Below are positions 43,587 through 51,758 of a DNA stretch of 64,000 bases, in pieces (position 1 is the stretch's first letter; every line of letters starts with the position of its first letter). Location of the stretch: NCBI RefSeq assembly GCF_010730745.1, contig NZ_AP022615.1:992001-1056000 (forward strand), given 5' to 3'. Source of the stretch: Mycobacterium heidelbergense (lineage in GTDB: Bacteria; Actinomycetota; Actinomycetes; Mycobacteriales; Mycobacteriaceae). Position numbers and translations under genes: made by a program. The notes under the pieces are model-generated. The model had not been told where the DNA came from and did not search any database. It was given only the letters and a program-made list of their open reading frames with translations.

Positions 43587-44828
43587 ACCAACGACTGCCC
43601 GCAGCCATGGACGACTTCAACCGGCCGCTGGCATTGCTATGGACCATTGCGGACGGACTGGGGTTCCTCGTCCTGTCTGCTATGCCGCCACAGCGACCAG
43701 GGGAGTGCCGGTCCTTACCGGCCGACGAGCTGGACATACCTAAGAAGAACCTGAGTCCGCAGAACTTTCGACAGACATTTGCCGATCACTTCAAGAACAC
43801 ACAGCACAGCAATCTCCATGAACTCGAATATCTGCTGGTAGAAACCGATCCTTCATATATCAGCAACATAGATTCACCACTCCGATAGTTCAGTTTGAAA
43901 GTACCTGCCGGTAACAAGTGGGACCCGCACCCGCTCTCCACTCACGATAGCTACGTTCATTGCCATAAGGCTGTTTGACATGACATATAGTGAATTATCT
44001 GGTTTGCTGTGGTGCACTTCGGAAGTGTGTCTCCGACACGTCGTGGTAGTCCTCCCCCCTCAACACAAACCTGAGAAAAAGCCGGGATCACCCCAGCCTT
44101 CGCGATCCCCCGACGGACGCGACCCAGGTCACCGTGCGCTAGACACCCCGAACAACACCAGCCACCCGGACCCAGCCCCGCGATAACCACCACCGTCAAT
44201 TCCCGCGTCATCCACGCTGTACCGGCCACCGCGAAGACGGGCATCCAGTGCCCACGCCAGCCAATGGAGAACGCCGATAAGCGGGCCGCCGCTCACCTGG
44301 ACAACAGGGCAAGAACCCTAATTACGTTGTGATCGACGACGATCGCCGAGAAGTGCCTTCGTCACCGCCAACGAGATCGCCACACCTCGCCGGCCCAGCC
44401 ACACCTGCCTACCGGGCCTCCAAGTCGCGAGCCCCCACCCCGATGGCGACGTTTACTTCCCGCGCCGCGAGCCCCGGCGGGTGACCGCCAACACGGCCGC
44501 ACTGCCACCGGATCGATACTCGACGATGCCCCCCATCTCGTGAGGGCAACGAGGTGGGTGACACCCAGCCGTGGGTGCGACAGCGCCGGCAAGCATTTTC
44601 GAAAGGCCAATAATTTTCGGAGCTATTTAGGCGGATTCTTTTGCTGCCAATTTCCTATCACCGCAGCTCATTACCCATTTTATTGCGCGGTTTCCTCGAC
44701 GTAATTCTTAGGTATGTTCAGCGTGTCGTTATCCAAAACACACTGTGAATCCAGAACGAAAACCGCCAGCCCCCAGCTTTAAACACGGCTCCGACTCGTT
44801 TTATCGGTCATGACAGGAAGGCGCTCCA
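43587..44828. repeat. Unit 4/5 spacer (C4 to gene A5)
   Basis: 1.24 kb with no convincing gene. Unit 5 edge GCGGACGG at 43649; a KNLSPQNFRQTFADHFKNT-coding segment at about 43745; the 35-base box at 43884-43918; the most degraded integrase 5' remnant at about 44548-44596; candidate promoter region 44681-44723; GACAGGAAGG before 44829. Confidence 0.75.
43884..43918. promoter_or_regulatory. Conserved 35-base box, unit 5
   Basis: GATAGTTCAGTTTGAAAG then TACCTGCCGGTA and ACAAG; same as unit 4, with ATCAGCAACAT upstream. Confidence 0.4.
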
Positions 44829-46115
44829 ATGAAGCGTAAGCAGCACAGCATGAGGCGGAACCGCCGCAACGCGAAGGCGAACCGTGGCCGTGTCGTCGGC
44901 CTCAGCACGGCCGCGGGTGCGTTCCTGACCGCCACCATGGCCCCGGTAGCCGCCGCGCCTCCAGCGCAGGCCGGGGTGCTGGACATGATCATCAACCCCA
45001 TCATCCAACCCGTGATAGGGGCCGCCAGCACCGCCGCGACCGCGGGCACCACCGCGATCAACGGTATCGGCGCGGGAGCACTCGCAGGCCTGCAAACGGG
45101 CGCCCTCCAAGGCCTCACCAACACACTCAACGCCAGTGCTGCCGCCTTCAACCCCGGCGGACTCAACACCGCCCTAGAGAGTATGCATGCCAGCGCCGCC
45201 GCTGCCCTCAACGTCAACAGCGTCAGCGCCGCCCTCGAAGGCCTGCATGCCAGTGCCGCCGCCGCCCTCAGCGGTGGAGGGCTCAGCGCTGCCGCAGCTA
45301 ACCCTGCCGGAAACGTTCAACTGAACAACCTCGTGTACGGCGGCTTCAGCAACGTCTACAACACGATCTACACCGCCGGCCAAACCTGGATAGCCAGCCC
45401 CACCGGCCAACAACTAGACGGAGTCATCAACGCACCCTTCCTCTACCTGTTCGGACGCGACCTCATCGGCAACGGCGTCAACGGATTCACCGGCCAAAAC
45501 ACCACGCTGCTCGGCCAAACCGGACTCTTCGGCAACCTGCAAAGCGGCGGGTTCTTGTTCGGCAACGGCGGTGCAGGCGCGGCCGGAACCGCCGCAAATC
45601 CCACAGGTCTTCCCGGCGGTGCCGCCGGACTGATCGGCAACGGCGGCGCCGGCGGCGCCGGTTTCTCGGGTGTCTCCGCCGGTGGTTACGGTGGCGCGGG
45701 CGGTGTCGGCGGCTTGCTGATGGGTCACGGCGGCGCCGGTGGCGTGGGTGGTGCTGCCAGCGGCGTCGGCGGTTATGCCGGAAGTGGTGGCGCCGGCGGC
45801 AACGCTGGCTTGATATTCGGTAACGGGGGCAAGGGAGGCGCCGGCGGCACGGCCCTCGCGTACGAAGGCCAAGGCGGTTTCAACGGTGGTAATGGCGGCA
45901 ATTCCGCCTGGCTGGTCGGTAACGGTGGTATAGGGGGCGCCGGCGGCGCCGGCTACTACGGCAGCTTTGGCGGCAACGGTGGCCTTGGTGGGCTGCTGGC
46001 TGGCAACGGCGGCAACGGTGGCAATGGAGGTGCCGGGCTTTTCTTCAACCGTCCCGGCGCAGGGGGCCTTACCGGAATCCTCGGCCAACCTGGTGTGGCT
46101 GGCAGCCCGAGCTAA
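44829..46115 (+). CDS. Gene A5: exported PGRS-repeat protein
   Basis: 428 residues. Leader MKRKQHSMRRNRRNAKANRG. It lacks the VHSAALASITNSL repeat present in A1-A4 but has the ESMHASAAAALNVNSVSAA block shared only with A2, so helical repeats have been lost and gained between units. FGRDLIGNG begins near residue 208, followed by NGFTGQNTTLLGQTGLFGN and a PGRS part containing Tyr-bearing blocks (GYGGAGG, GYAGSGG). It ends GILGQPGVAGSPS. Gene B5 starts 53 bases later. Confidence 0.85.
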   Translation: MKRKQHSMRRNRRNAKANRGRVVGLSTAAGAFLTATMAPVAAAPPAQAGVLDMIINPIIQPVIGAASTAATAGTTAINGIGAGALAGLQTGALQGLTNTLNASAAAFNPGGLNTALESMHASAAAALNVNSVSAALEGLHASAAAALSGGGLSAAAANPAGNVQLNNLVYGGFSNVYNTIYTAGQTWIASPTGQQLDGVINAPFLYLFGRDLIGNGVNGFTGQNTTLLGQTGLFGNLQSGGFLFGNGGAGAAGTAANPTGLPGGAAGLIGNGGAGGAGFSGVSAGGYGGAGGVGGLLMGHGGAGGVGGAASGVGGYAGSGGAGGNAGLIFGNGGKGGAGGTALAYEGQGGFNGGNGGNSAWLVGNGGIGGAGGAGYYGSFGGNGGLGGLLAGNGGNGGNGGAGLFFNRPGAGGLTGILGQPGVAGSPS

Positions 46116-46168
46116 TACTCCATTAATTCACGAACAACTCGACCTCAGACAGCAAAGGAACTAAGCCC

Positions 46169-47446
46169 ATGCAACAGCTAGCAGCCCTCCGGCCCCTCGT
46201 CGCCGCGGGAGTCGCGGCGATGAGCGCCAGCATGATCGCCCTGACGCCAACGGCAGCCACCGATCTCACCCCCGACCTCCAGCACGGCGTTGCGGCTGTC
46301 GAACAGCACGCTGTAGAGCTGACCGATACCGTCGCCAACCCCATCCAGACCTGGATCACCACATTCGAGGCGGCGGGCATCAACATCCAGTCCCTTATCG
46401 CGCAATATGCACAGCACCCCTTCCCGGTGGCACAGCAGGTGGCCGCCAACTTTTTGCAGTACGGAATGCAGTATGTGAACCCGTATACGCTGGCCTCAAA
46501 GGCCGCCACCAACTTCTACCTCGGGACCGCTAAGAGCTCTTTCGTACCGGGCCTGCAATCGGCAATTATCAGCGCGACACAAGGCAATATCACCGGTGCC
46601 GTTACAGACCTGTACGACGCTTTTTACGGCACTCCTATAGTATCCATCCTCCACCCACTGCAAACGATCCCGTCAATCTTCAACCCAATCACACAGAACC
46701 TTGCGAATGCGAGTAAGTACTTGACAGTCACCGCTCTGACCAACGTCGGGTCGGTAGCGACGATTGACATCCCAACCTACGCCTTCAACACGGTGCTGGG
46801 CACAAGCCTTCAAAATGTCTACAATTCATTCGCCGCCGGTGATCCGGTGGGGGGTTTGATCAACACGATTGATATCCCCGGCGCAGTGACCAACGCGTTC
46901 CTCAATGGTCTTCTGCGGCCAGACGGGACCTACGTAAGTGGCGTGCTGAGCGACGGCGGCGCCAATGTAATTAACGGCCTGGTCGGTGTAATCGGGATAA
47001 CGAGCACCCAGGGGCTCGCGAAGCAGATCGTTGCTCCCAACGCCCAAAACATCATGGCCGGTGGGAGCCTGTCGTATGCGTTGGGACAGCTGCTGAACCT
47101 GGTGACGACTGGCTTTCCCACCCCGCAGACCATCGTCGACAATGCGGTGAATTTGTTGCAATATCTTTTCGCCAACCCCGGTGCGGCGGCCGCCGCCGTT
47201 AACGTGGGCAACCTCGCGGCCCTGGCCCCGGCAGCGAGTGCCTTGCCTGGTTTGTCGGCTGGTGTGCTCAAGGCGTTTGATCCGGCGGCGGTGACCAATA
47301 TCGCGGCGTCGCTGGGTCCGTCGTTGGCCGCAGAGGTCGCGGGGTCGCTGGGTTCATCGTTGGGGGCGAATCTGGCGGGGTCGTTGGCGACAACACTGTC
47401 GGTCGACCTGTCCAAGATGGCGCTGCACATCCTGTCGGCGCTGTAA
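46169..47446 (+). CDS. Gene B5: exported protein of unknown function
   Basis: 425 residues. Signal-like MQQLAALRPLVAAGVAAMSA, VANPIQTWITTFEAAGINIQ, VAQQVAANFLQYGMQYV, NPITQNLANASKYLTVT, LQNVYNSFAAGDPVGGLINT. The C-terminal block contains a four-residue insertion (GSSLGANL), exactly the kind of short indel expected from slippage in the repeated SLG motif. Its last third is shared almost unchanged with B4. The hairpin at 47476-47511 follows the stop. Confidence 0.82.
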   Translation: MQQLAALRPLVAAGVAAMSASMIALTPTAATDLTPDLQHGVAAVEQHAVELTDTVANPIQTWITTFEAAGINIQSLIAQYAQHPFPVAQQVAANFLQYGMQYVNPYTLASKAATNFYLGTAKSSFVPGLQSAIISATQGNITGAVTDLYDAFYGTPIVSILHPLQTIPSIFNPITQNLANASKYLTVTALTNVGSVATIDIPTYAFNTVLGTSLQNVYNSFAAGDPVGGLINTIDIPGAVTNAFLNGLLRPDGTYVSGVLSDGGANVINGLVGVIGITSTQGLAKQIVAPNAQNIMAGGSLSYALGQLLNLVTTGFPTPQTIVDNAVNLLQYLFANPGAAAAAVNVGNLAALAPAASALPGLSAGVLKAFDPAAVTNIAASLGPSLAAEVAGSLGSSLGANLAGSLATTLSVDLSKMALHILSAL

Positions 47447-47475
47447 GCCCCCTCCTCTGTTGTTGTGGCTGTGGT

Positions 47476-47511
47476 GTATGCCGGCGACCCGATCAGCGGT
47501 CGCCGGCATAC
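47476..47511 (+). terminator. B-C intergenic hairpin, unit 5
   Basis: Arms GTATGCCGGCGACC and GGTCGCCGGCATAC, loop CGATCAGC: identical to unit 2 though the flanks differ. Confidence 0.65.
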
Positions 47512-47611
47512 GCCCGGGTGTGGGAGGTACCTCGATGATCCGGTGGGCGGAGCGCGTGCGGTGGTGTGGCGCTAATCCCTCACCGCCAGCGGGCATGACA
47601 GGCAGTCACTG

Positions 47612-48688
47612 ATGTCTGTGGGCTGGCGAGAGTGGGATGAAGAAGACACCACCGACGAGGTCCTGGGCGCTACCGGTATCTGGCTCATCCCACGGACACG
47701 CCCGGTTCTTGTGGAGCCCAGATGCCGTGTCGTCACCACCAACACCAGTCGCGACACGGGCGCGGATGCTGTCCTGGGTCGTGAGCGTCAGGAGGTGCTG
47801 GAGTGGGCGCAAGCACGGGTCGATGAACTGATCGGTCTAGCCGAAGCCAAAGACCACTTCACGATGTGGCGCACCGCCCTACAAAACGACCACCACCATG
47901 ATGGTGTTGAGCATGGTGGCGCGGTGACGTCCTGCCGGGAAAGCCACATGGTGTTTCTCGGCGCACCAGGCACAGCGAAAAAAACATTCGCCCGAGTCAT
48001 CGCCGAAGTGCTGTTCGGACTCGGCACAATCACCCACCCAGAAATCACCGAAATCACCGCCCACGACATCACCGCGGATGACCCCTCACACAGCGCGGCC
48101 AGGATGAAAACCGTGTGCGACGACGCCCGCGGCGGAGTGTTGTTCCTCGACGAAGCCCACCAACTAGCCCCCCACACCGACAACCCCTCTCTCGGTGGGG
48201 ACGTGATCGCCGCCCTGCAGGCGTGCGTGGCGGATTACCGCGGCGAGCTAGTGGTCATCCTCGCCGGCCACCCCACCCCCATGCAGAACTTCCTCACCAC
48301 CCATGCCGGGCTGGCCGGCCGCTTCCCCCACACCGTGGCCTTCACCAGCCCCACCCCCAACGACATCGTCACCCTCGGGCACCGCCTCGCCCGCAAAGAA
48401 AACCTGACCATCGAAGACACCGCATGGGAACTACTCCACACCGAAGCAACCCGACTGCGATCCATCCCCCACGGCCACGGCACACTGCTCGACGCCGCCG
48501 GCAACACCCACTACGCATGTGACGTCATCCACACCTGCCAACGCGCACGACTACGCCGACTCCACAAACTCGCACCCCACCGCCGCGACCTCGAACACCT
48601 CCTCCACACCAACCCCAGTGCCCTTCACGCCAACACCACCGACATGCAACGCGCCCTCACCGCAACCCACCCACCCGTGACGGCCTAA
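47612..48688 (+). CDS. Gene C5: EccA/CbbX-like AAA+ protein
   Basis: 358 residues. P-loop GAPGTAKKT, Walker B LFLDEAH, pore-loop position TADDPS, arginine finger GRF, sensor-2 site GNTHYACD. It has a His-rich insertion in the linker (NDHHHDGVEHGG). The second half is almost the same as C4. Its stop lies 37 bases from the upp stop, the end of the array; those bases contain CCGCCGGCATCGCTATGGACCATT in shortened form, the normal start of an inter-unit spacer, cut off at the unit boundary. Confidence 0.85.
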   Translation: MSVGWREWDEEDTTDEVLGATGIWLIPRTRPVLVEPRCRVVTTNTSRDTGADAVLGRERQEVLEWAQARVDELIGLAEAKDHFTMWRTALQNDHHHDGVEHGGAVTSCRESHMVFLGAPGTAKKTFARVIAEVLFGLGTITHPEITEITAHDITADDPSHSAARMKTVCDDARGGVLFLDEAHQLAPHTDNPSLGGDVIAALQACVADYRGELVVILAGHPTPMQNFLTTHAGLAGRFPHTVAFTSPTPNDIVTLGHRLARKENLTIEDTAWELLHTEATRLRSIPHGHGTLLDAAGNTHYACDVIHTCQRARLRRLHKLAPHRRDLEHLLHTNPSALHANTTDMQRALTATHPPVTA

Positions 48689-48725
48689 CCGACATGCCGA
48701 CACCCGCCGGCATCGCTATGGACCA

Positions 48726-49349
48726 TTAGCGGGGCCCGTATTGACGATCGCCCGCATCGCCGAGACCCGGCACGATATAGGTGATTTCGTTGAGCCCGTC
48801 GTCGATGGCGGCCGTGAACAGTCGCGCGTTCGGCGCCGCCTTTTCCAGCGCCGCAATGCCCTCCGGTACGGCCACCGCACACAGCACAGTGATGTCCGTC
48901 GCGCCGCGGCGGTGCAGCAGACCCACGGTGTGCTTCATCGACCCGCCGGTGGCCAGCATGGGCTCTAGCACCATCACCGGCAGCTCGGTCAAGTCGTCGG
49001 GCAACGACTCCAGATAGCCGCTCGCCTGGTGGGTTTCCTCATCGCGGGCGACGCCGACGAATCCGACCCTGGCCTCTGGTAGCAGCGCGAGCGCCTGGTC
49101 GAGCATGCCCAGTCCGGCACGTAACACAGGCACCAGCAGGGGCGGGTTGGCCAGCCGCACGCCGAGCGTCTCGGCCAGCGGAGTGCGGATCGGAAATGTC
49201 TCGCGCCCCGCGTCGCGGGTGGCCTCGTAAACCAGCATCGCCGTCAGGTCGCGCAGCGCGGCCCGAAAAGCGGCATTGTCCGTGCGTTCATCGCGAAGCG
49301 TGGTCAACCGACCGGCGACCAGCGGGTGGTCGATGACGCGCACATCCAC
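48726..49349 (-). CDS. upp: Uracil phosphoribosyltransferase
   Basis: 207 residues, the length I recall for the M. tuberculosis enzyme. It makes UMP from uracil and PRPP in pyrimidine salvage. Motifs: VPVLRAGLGM, the PRPP loop VMVLEPMLATGGSM, and the uracil-binding IVPGLGDAGDR at the C-terminus. The GTG at 49349 is preferred as it gives the usual N-terminus VDVRVIDHPL. Convergent with the array; its stop touches the array's right edge. It pairs functionally with cdd, deoA, add and deoD in this neighbourhood. Confidence 0.93.
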   Translation of the reverse strand: MDVRVIDHPLVAGRLTTLRDERTDNAAFRAALRDLTAMLVYEATRDAGRETFPIRTPLAETLGVRLANPPLLVPVLRAGLGMLDQALALLPEARVGFVGVARDEETHQASGYLESLPDDLTELPVMVLEPMLATGGSMKHTVGLLHRRGATDITVLCAVAVPEGIAALEKAAPNARLFTAAIDDGLNEITYIVPGLGDAGDRQYGPR

Positions 49350-49442
49350 GAAAATTGACCCTATATAACGATCGGGCTTAGCTGTGCTGACACGCTCGCG
49401 CGCGTCCCGTCCGCGCCGTAATCCCACTCATATACTCCCCGA

Positions 49443-50351
49443 GTGCTTGCCAGCATTGTGGATCCGGGAAGGCTCGTGGCCAAGGGGTATCGGGCTCTGC
49501 GGGTGGGGAGTATTTTGCTGATTCTGGCGGCGCTGTGTGCGACGCCGGGCTTCCCATTGACCTCCCGGGTAGATCTCTCGGCGGCCGCGCTCCCCCGGCC
49601 CGCGCACGTGGTCATCGTGGTGGAGGAGAACCGTTCCGAGGGCAACATCATCGGCAGCAAGTCGACGCCCTTCATCAATGCGCTGGCCGCCCACGGCGCG
49701 AACATGGCCCAGTCGTTCGCCGAAGCACACCCCAGCGAGCCGAACTACTTGGCGCTCTTTGCCGGCAACACATTTGGAGTGACCAAGGACGTGTGCCCGG
49801 TCAATGGCGGCGCCGTACCCAATTTGGGTTCCGAATTACTCGCCGCCGGCTATACATTCATCGGCTATGCCGAAGACCTGCCCGCGGTCGGCTCGCCCGT
49901 TTGCAGCGCGGGCAAGTACGCGCGCAAGCATGTCCCGTGGGCCAACTTCACCAACGTCCCAGCGGCAAACTCGTTGCCGTTCTCCGCATTTCCGATGGGA
50001 AACTACGCCAACCTGCCGACCGTCGCGTTCGTCATTCCCAACAACGAGAACAACATGCACGACGGTTCGATCGCCGCGGGTGACGCCTGGCTGAACCGCC
50101 AGCTATCGGGGTACGCCAACTGGGCGGTGGCCAACAACAGCCTGCTCATCGTTACCTGGGACGAGGACGACAGCAGCAGCAGTCGCAACCAGATCCCGAC
50201 GGTGATCTACGGCGCGCATGTGCAGCCCGGTACCTACAACGAGCAGATCAGCCACTACAGCGTGCTTTCCACCCTGGAACAGATGTACGGGCTGCCCAAG
50301 ACGGGTAACGCGGTGAACGCCGCGCCGATCGCCACCATCTGGAGCCCGTAG
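49443..50351 (+). CDS. sapM: Secreted acid phosphatase SapM
   Basis: 302 residues. An N-terminal hydrophobic signal segment (residues about 20-45), then VVIVVEENRSEGNIIG, the start of the phosphoesterase/phospholipase C-like domain, FAEAHPSEPNYLALFAG, HVPWANF and a C-terminal VTWDEDDSSSSRNQIPTVIYG. In M. tuberculosis SapM is a secreted phosphatase active on phosphoinositides that interferes with phagosome maturation; this is a close homologue by length and motifs. It starts with GTG at 49443, divergent from upp. The Rv3311-like gene follows after 49 bases. Confidence 0.9.
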   Translation: MLASIVDPGRLVAKGYRALRVGSILLILAALCATPGFPLTSRVDLSAAALPRPAHVVIVVEENRSEGNIIGSKSTPFINALAAHGANMAQSFAEAHPSEPNYLALFAGNTFGVTKDVCPVNGGAVPNLGSELLAAGYTFIGYAEDLPAVGSPVCSAGKYARKHVPWANFTNVPAANSLPFSAFPMGNYANLPTVAFVIPNNENNMHDGSIAAGDAWLNRQLSGYANWAVANNSLLIVTWDEDDSSSSRNQIPTVIYGAHVQPGTYNEQISHYSVLSTLEQMYGLPKTGNAVNAAPIATIWSP

Positions 50352-50400
50352 CGGCTACCGGGCCGGGCAGCCGCGCCCGGCCGTCGCTATTCTGTGCCGC

Positions 50401-51675
50401 ATGGCTGCTGACCTCGTGCCCATCCGCCTGAACCTGTCCGCTGGTGACCGCTACACCGTGTGGGCACCGCGCTGGCGTGACTCCGGCGACGAGTGGGAGG
50501 CGTTCCTTGGCAAGGACGACGACCTGTACGCCTTCGAGACAGTTTCCGATCTGGTCGCATTCGTGCGTTCCAACTCCGACAACGATCTGGTCGATCACCC
50601 GGCGTGGAAGGACCTGACAACCGCCCACGCGCACAAGCTCGATCCCGCCGAAGACAAGCGGTTCGATCTGATCGCCGTCGAGGAGCTGGTGGCCAAGAAG
50701 CCGACCGAGAAGTCGGTGACCGCGCTGGCGGAGACGTTGGCAATCGTGTCGTCCATCGGATCGGTGTGTGAGCTGGCTCCGGTTTCGAAGTTCTTCAACG
50801 GCAACCCCAGTCTCGGCACGGTGTCGGGCGGAATCGACTACTTCACCGGCAAGGCCGGCGCCAAACGCTGGAATTTGATCGCCGAGGTCATCGGGCACAG
50901 CTGGGACGGCGTGCTCAGCGCGATCGACGAGATCATCAGCACCCCCGAGGTCGATGCCGCGCTGTCGGCCAAGATCGAGGACGAACTGGCCGAAGAACCC
51001 GAAGAGGAAGCCGAACCGGCCGAGGACGCCGAGGACGCCGCCGAAGACACCGACTCGGCAGCCGACGAAGGCTCCGACGGCCAGGAGAAGGACCGCGCGG
51101 CCGACGACACCGTCGTGCTCGGCGGCGACAAGGACTTCTGGCTTCAGGTGGGCATCGACCCGATCCGCATCCTGACGAGCTCCGGCACGTTCTACACGCT
51201 TCGCTGCTACCTGGACGACCACCCAATCTTCCTGGGCCGCAACGGAAGAATCAGCGTGTTCAGCTCCGAGCGGGCGCTGGCGCGCTACCTCGCCGACGAG
51301 CACGACCACGACCTGGCGAACCTGAGCACCTACGACGACATCCGTACCGCCGCGACCGACGGCTCGCTGGCGGTCGAGGTCACCGACGACAACATCTACG
51401 TGCTAAGCGGGCTGGCCGATGACCTCGCCGACGGGCCGGACGCCGTGGATCGCGAGGAGCTCGACCTGGCCGTCGAGCTGCTCCGCGACATCGGCGACTA
51501 CTCCGAGGAGAGCACGGTGGACAAGGCGCTCGACCCGGGCCGGCCGCTGGGCAAGCTGGTGGCCTACGTGCTGGAGCCCGGCTCCGTCGCGCCGCCCACG
51601 CCCCCTCATACCGCGGCGGTGCGGGAGTGGGAGAAGCTGGAGCAATTCGTCGATGGGCGGCTCAGGCGCGAATAG
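50401..51675 (+). CDS. Rv3311-like acidic protein of unknown function
   Basis: 424 residues, very acidic. Residues about 185-230 form a low-complexity linker of Glu, Asp and Ala (EEPEEEAEPAEDAEDAAEDT) separating two similar halves. Each half has an aromatic-rich motif: YTVWAPRWRDSGDEWEAFLG with YAFETVSDLVAFVR, and FYTLRCYLDDHPIFLGRNG with SVFSSERALARYL. The protein therefore looks like an internal duplication of a small domain. No signal peptide. Same position relative to sapM as in M. tuberculosis. Function unknown. Confidence 0.82.
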   Translation: MAADLVPIRLNLSAGDRYTVWAPRWRDSGDEWEAFLGKDDDLYAFETVSDLVAFVRSNSDNDLVDHPAWKDLTTAHAHKLDPAEDKRFDLIAVEELVAKKPTEKSVTALAETLAIVSSIGSVCELAPVSKFFNGNPSLGTVSGGIDYFTGKAGAKRWNLIAEVIGHSWDGVLSAIDEIISTPEVDAALSAKIEDELAEEPEEEAEPAEDAEDAAEDTDSAADEGSDGQEKDRAADDTVVLGGDKDFWLQVGIDPIRILTSSGTFYTLRCYLDDHPIFLGRNGRISVFSSERALARYLADEHDHDLANLSTYDDIRTAATDGSLAVEVTDDNIYVLSGLADDLADGPDAVDREELDLAVELLRDIGDYSEESTVDKALDPGRPLGKLVAYVLEPGSVAPPTPPHTAAVREWEKLEQFVDGRLRRE

Positions 51676-51758
51676 CGCGCGTTTGACGGGCCATCGAGAC
51701 TCATCTTTACTGGCGGCAGCATCCGCCGCCGGACAGGCTACACGGGAGGGTGAGGTTG

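Larger units (their letters stand above)
21872..48727. mobile_element. Five-unit tandem array of an A-B-C gene cassette
   Basis: Five direct repeats, starting at about 21872, 27042, 32508, 38503 and 43649. Each unit has a non-coding spacer, gene A (signal peptide plus PGRS), gene B (exported, unknown) and gene C (EccA/CbbX-like AAA+). The unit boundary was set from the motif GCGGACGG that begins units 1, 2, 4 and 5; unit 3 has diverged there. The array begins four bases after the pmmB stop and ends at GACCATT, abutting the upp stop, so it holds a whole number of units between two convergent genes. Only unit 3 has a recombinase. Mobility itself is inference: no target-site duplication or terminal inverted repeat was identified. 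Confidence 0.85.

Noticed and set aside
22253..43918. A CRISPR-like array from the regularly spaced 35-base boxes
   Set aside because: The spacing is about 5 kb, set by the unit length; there are no short spacers and no cas genes.
23184..48688. A canonical ESX (type VII) locus because of the EccA-like protein
   Set aside because: No EccB-E, MycP, Esx, PE or PPE gene is present in the array, the AAA+ proteins lack the EccA TPR half, and genes A and B have N-terminal export signals.
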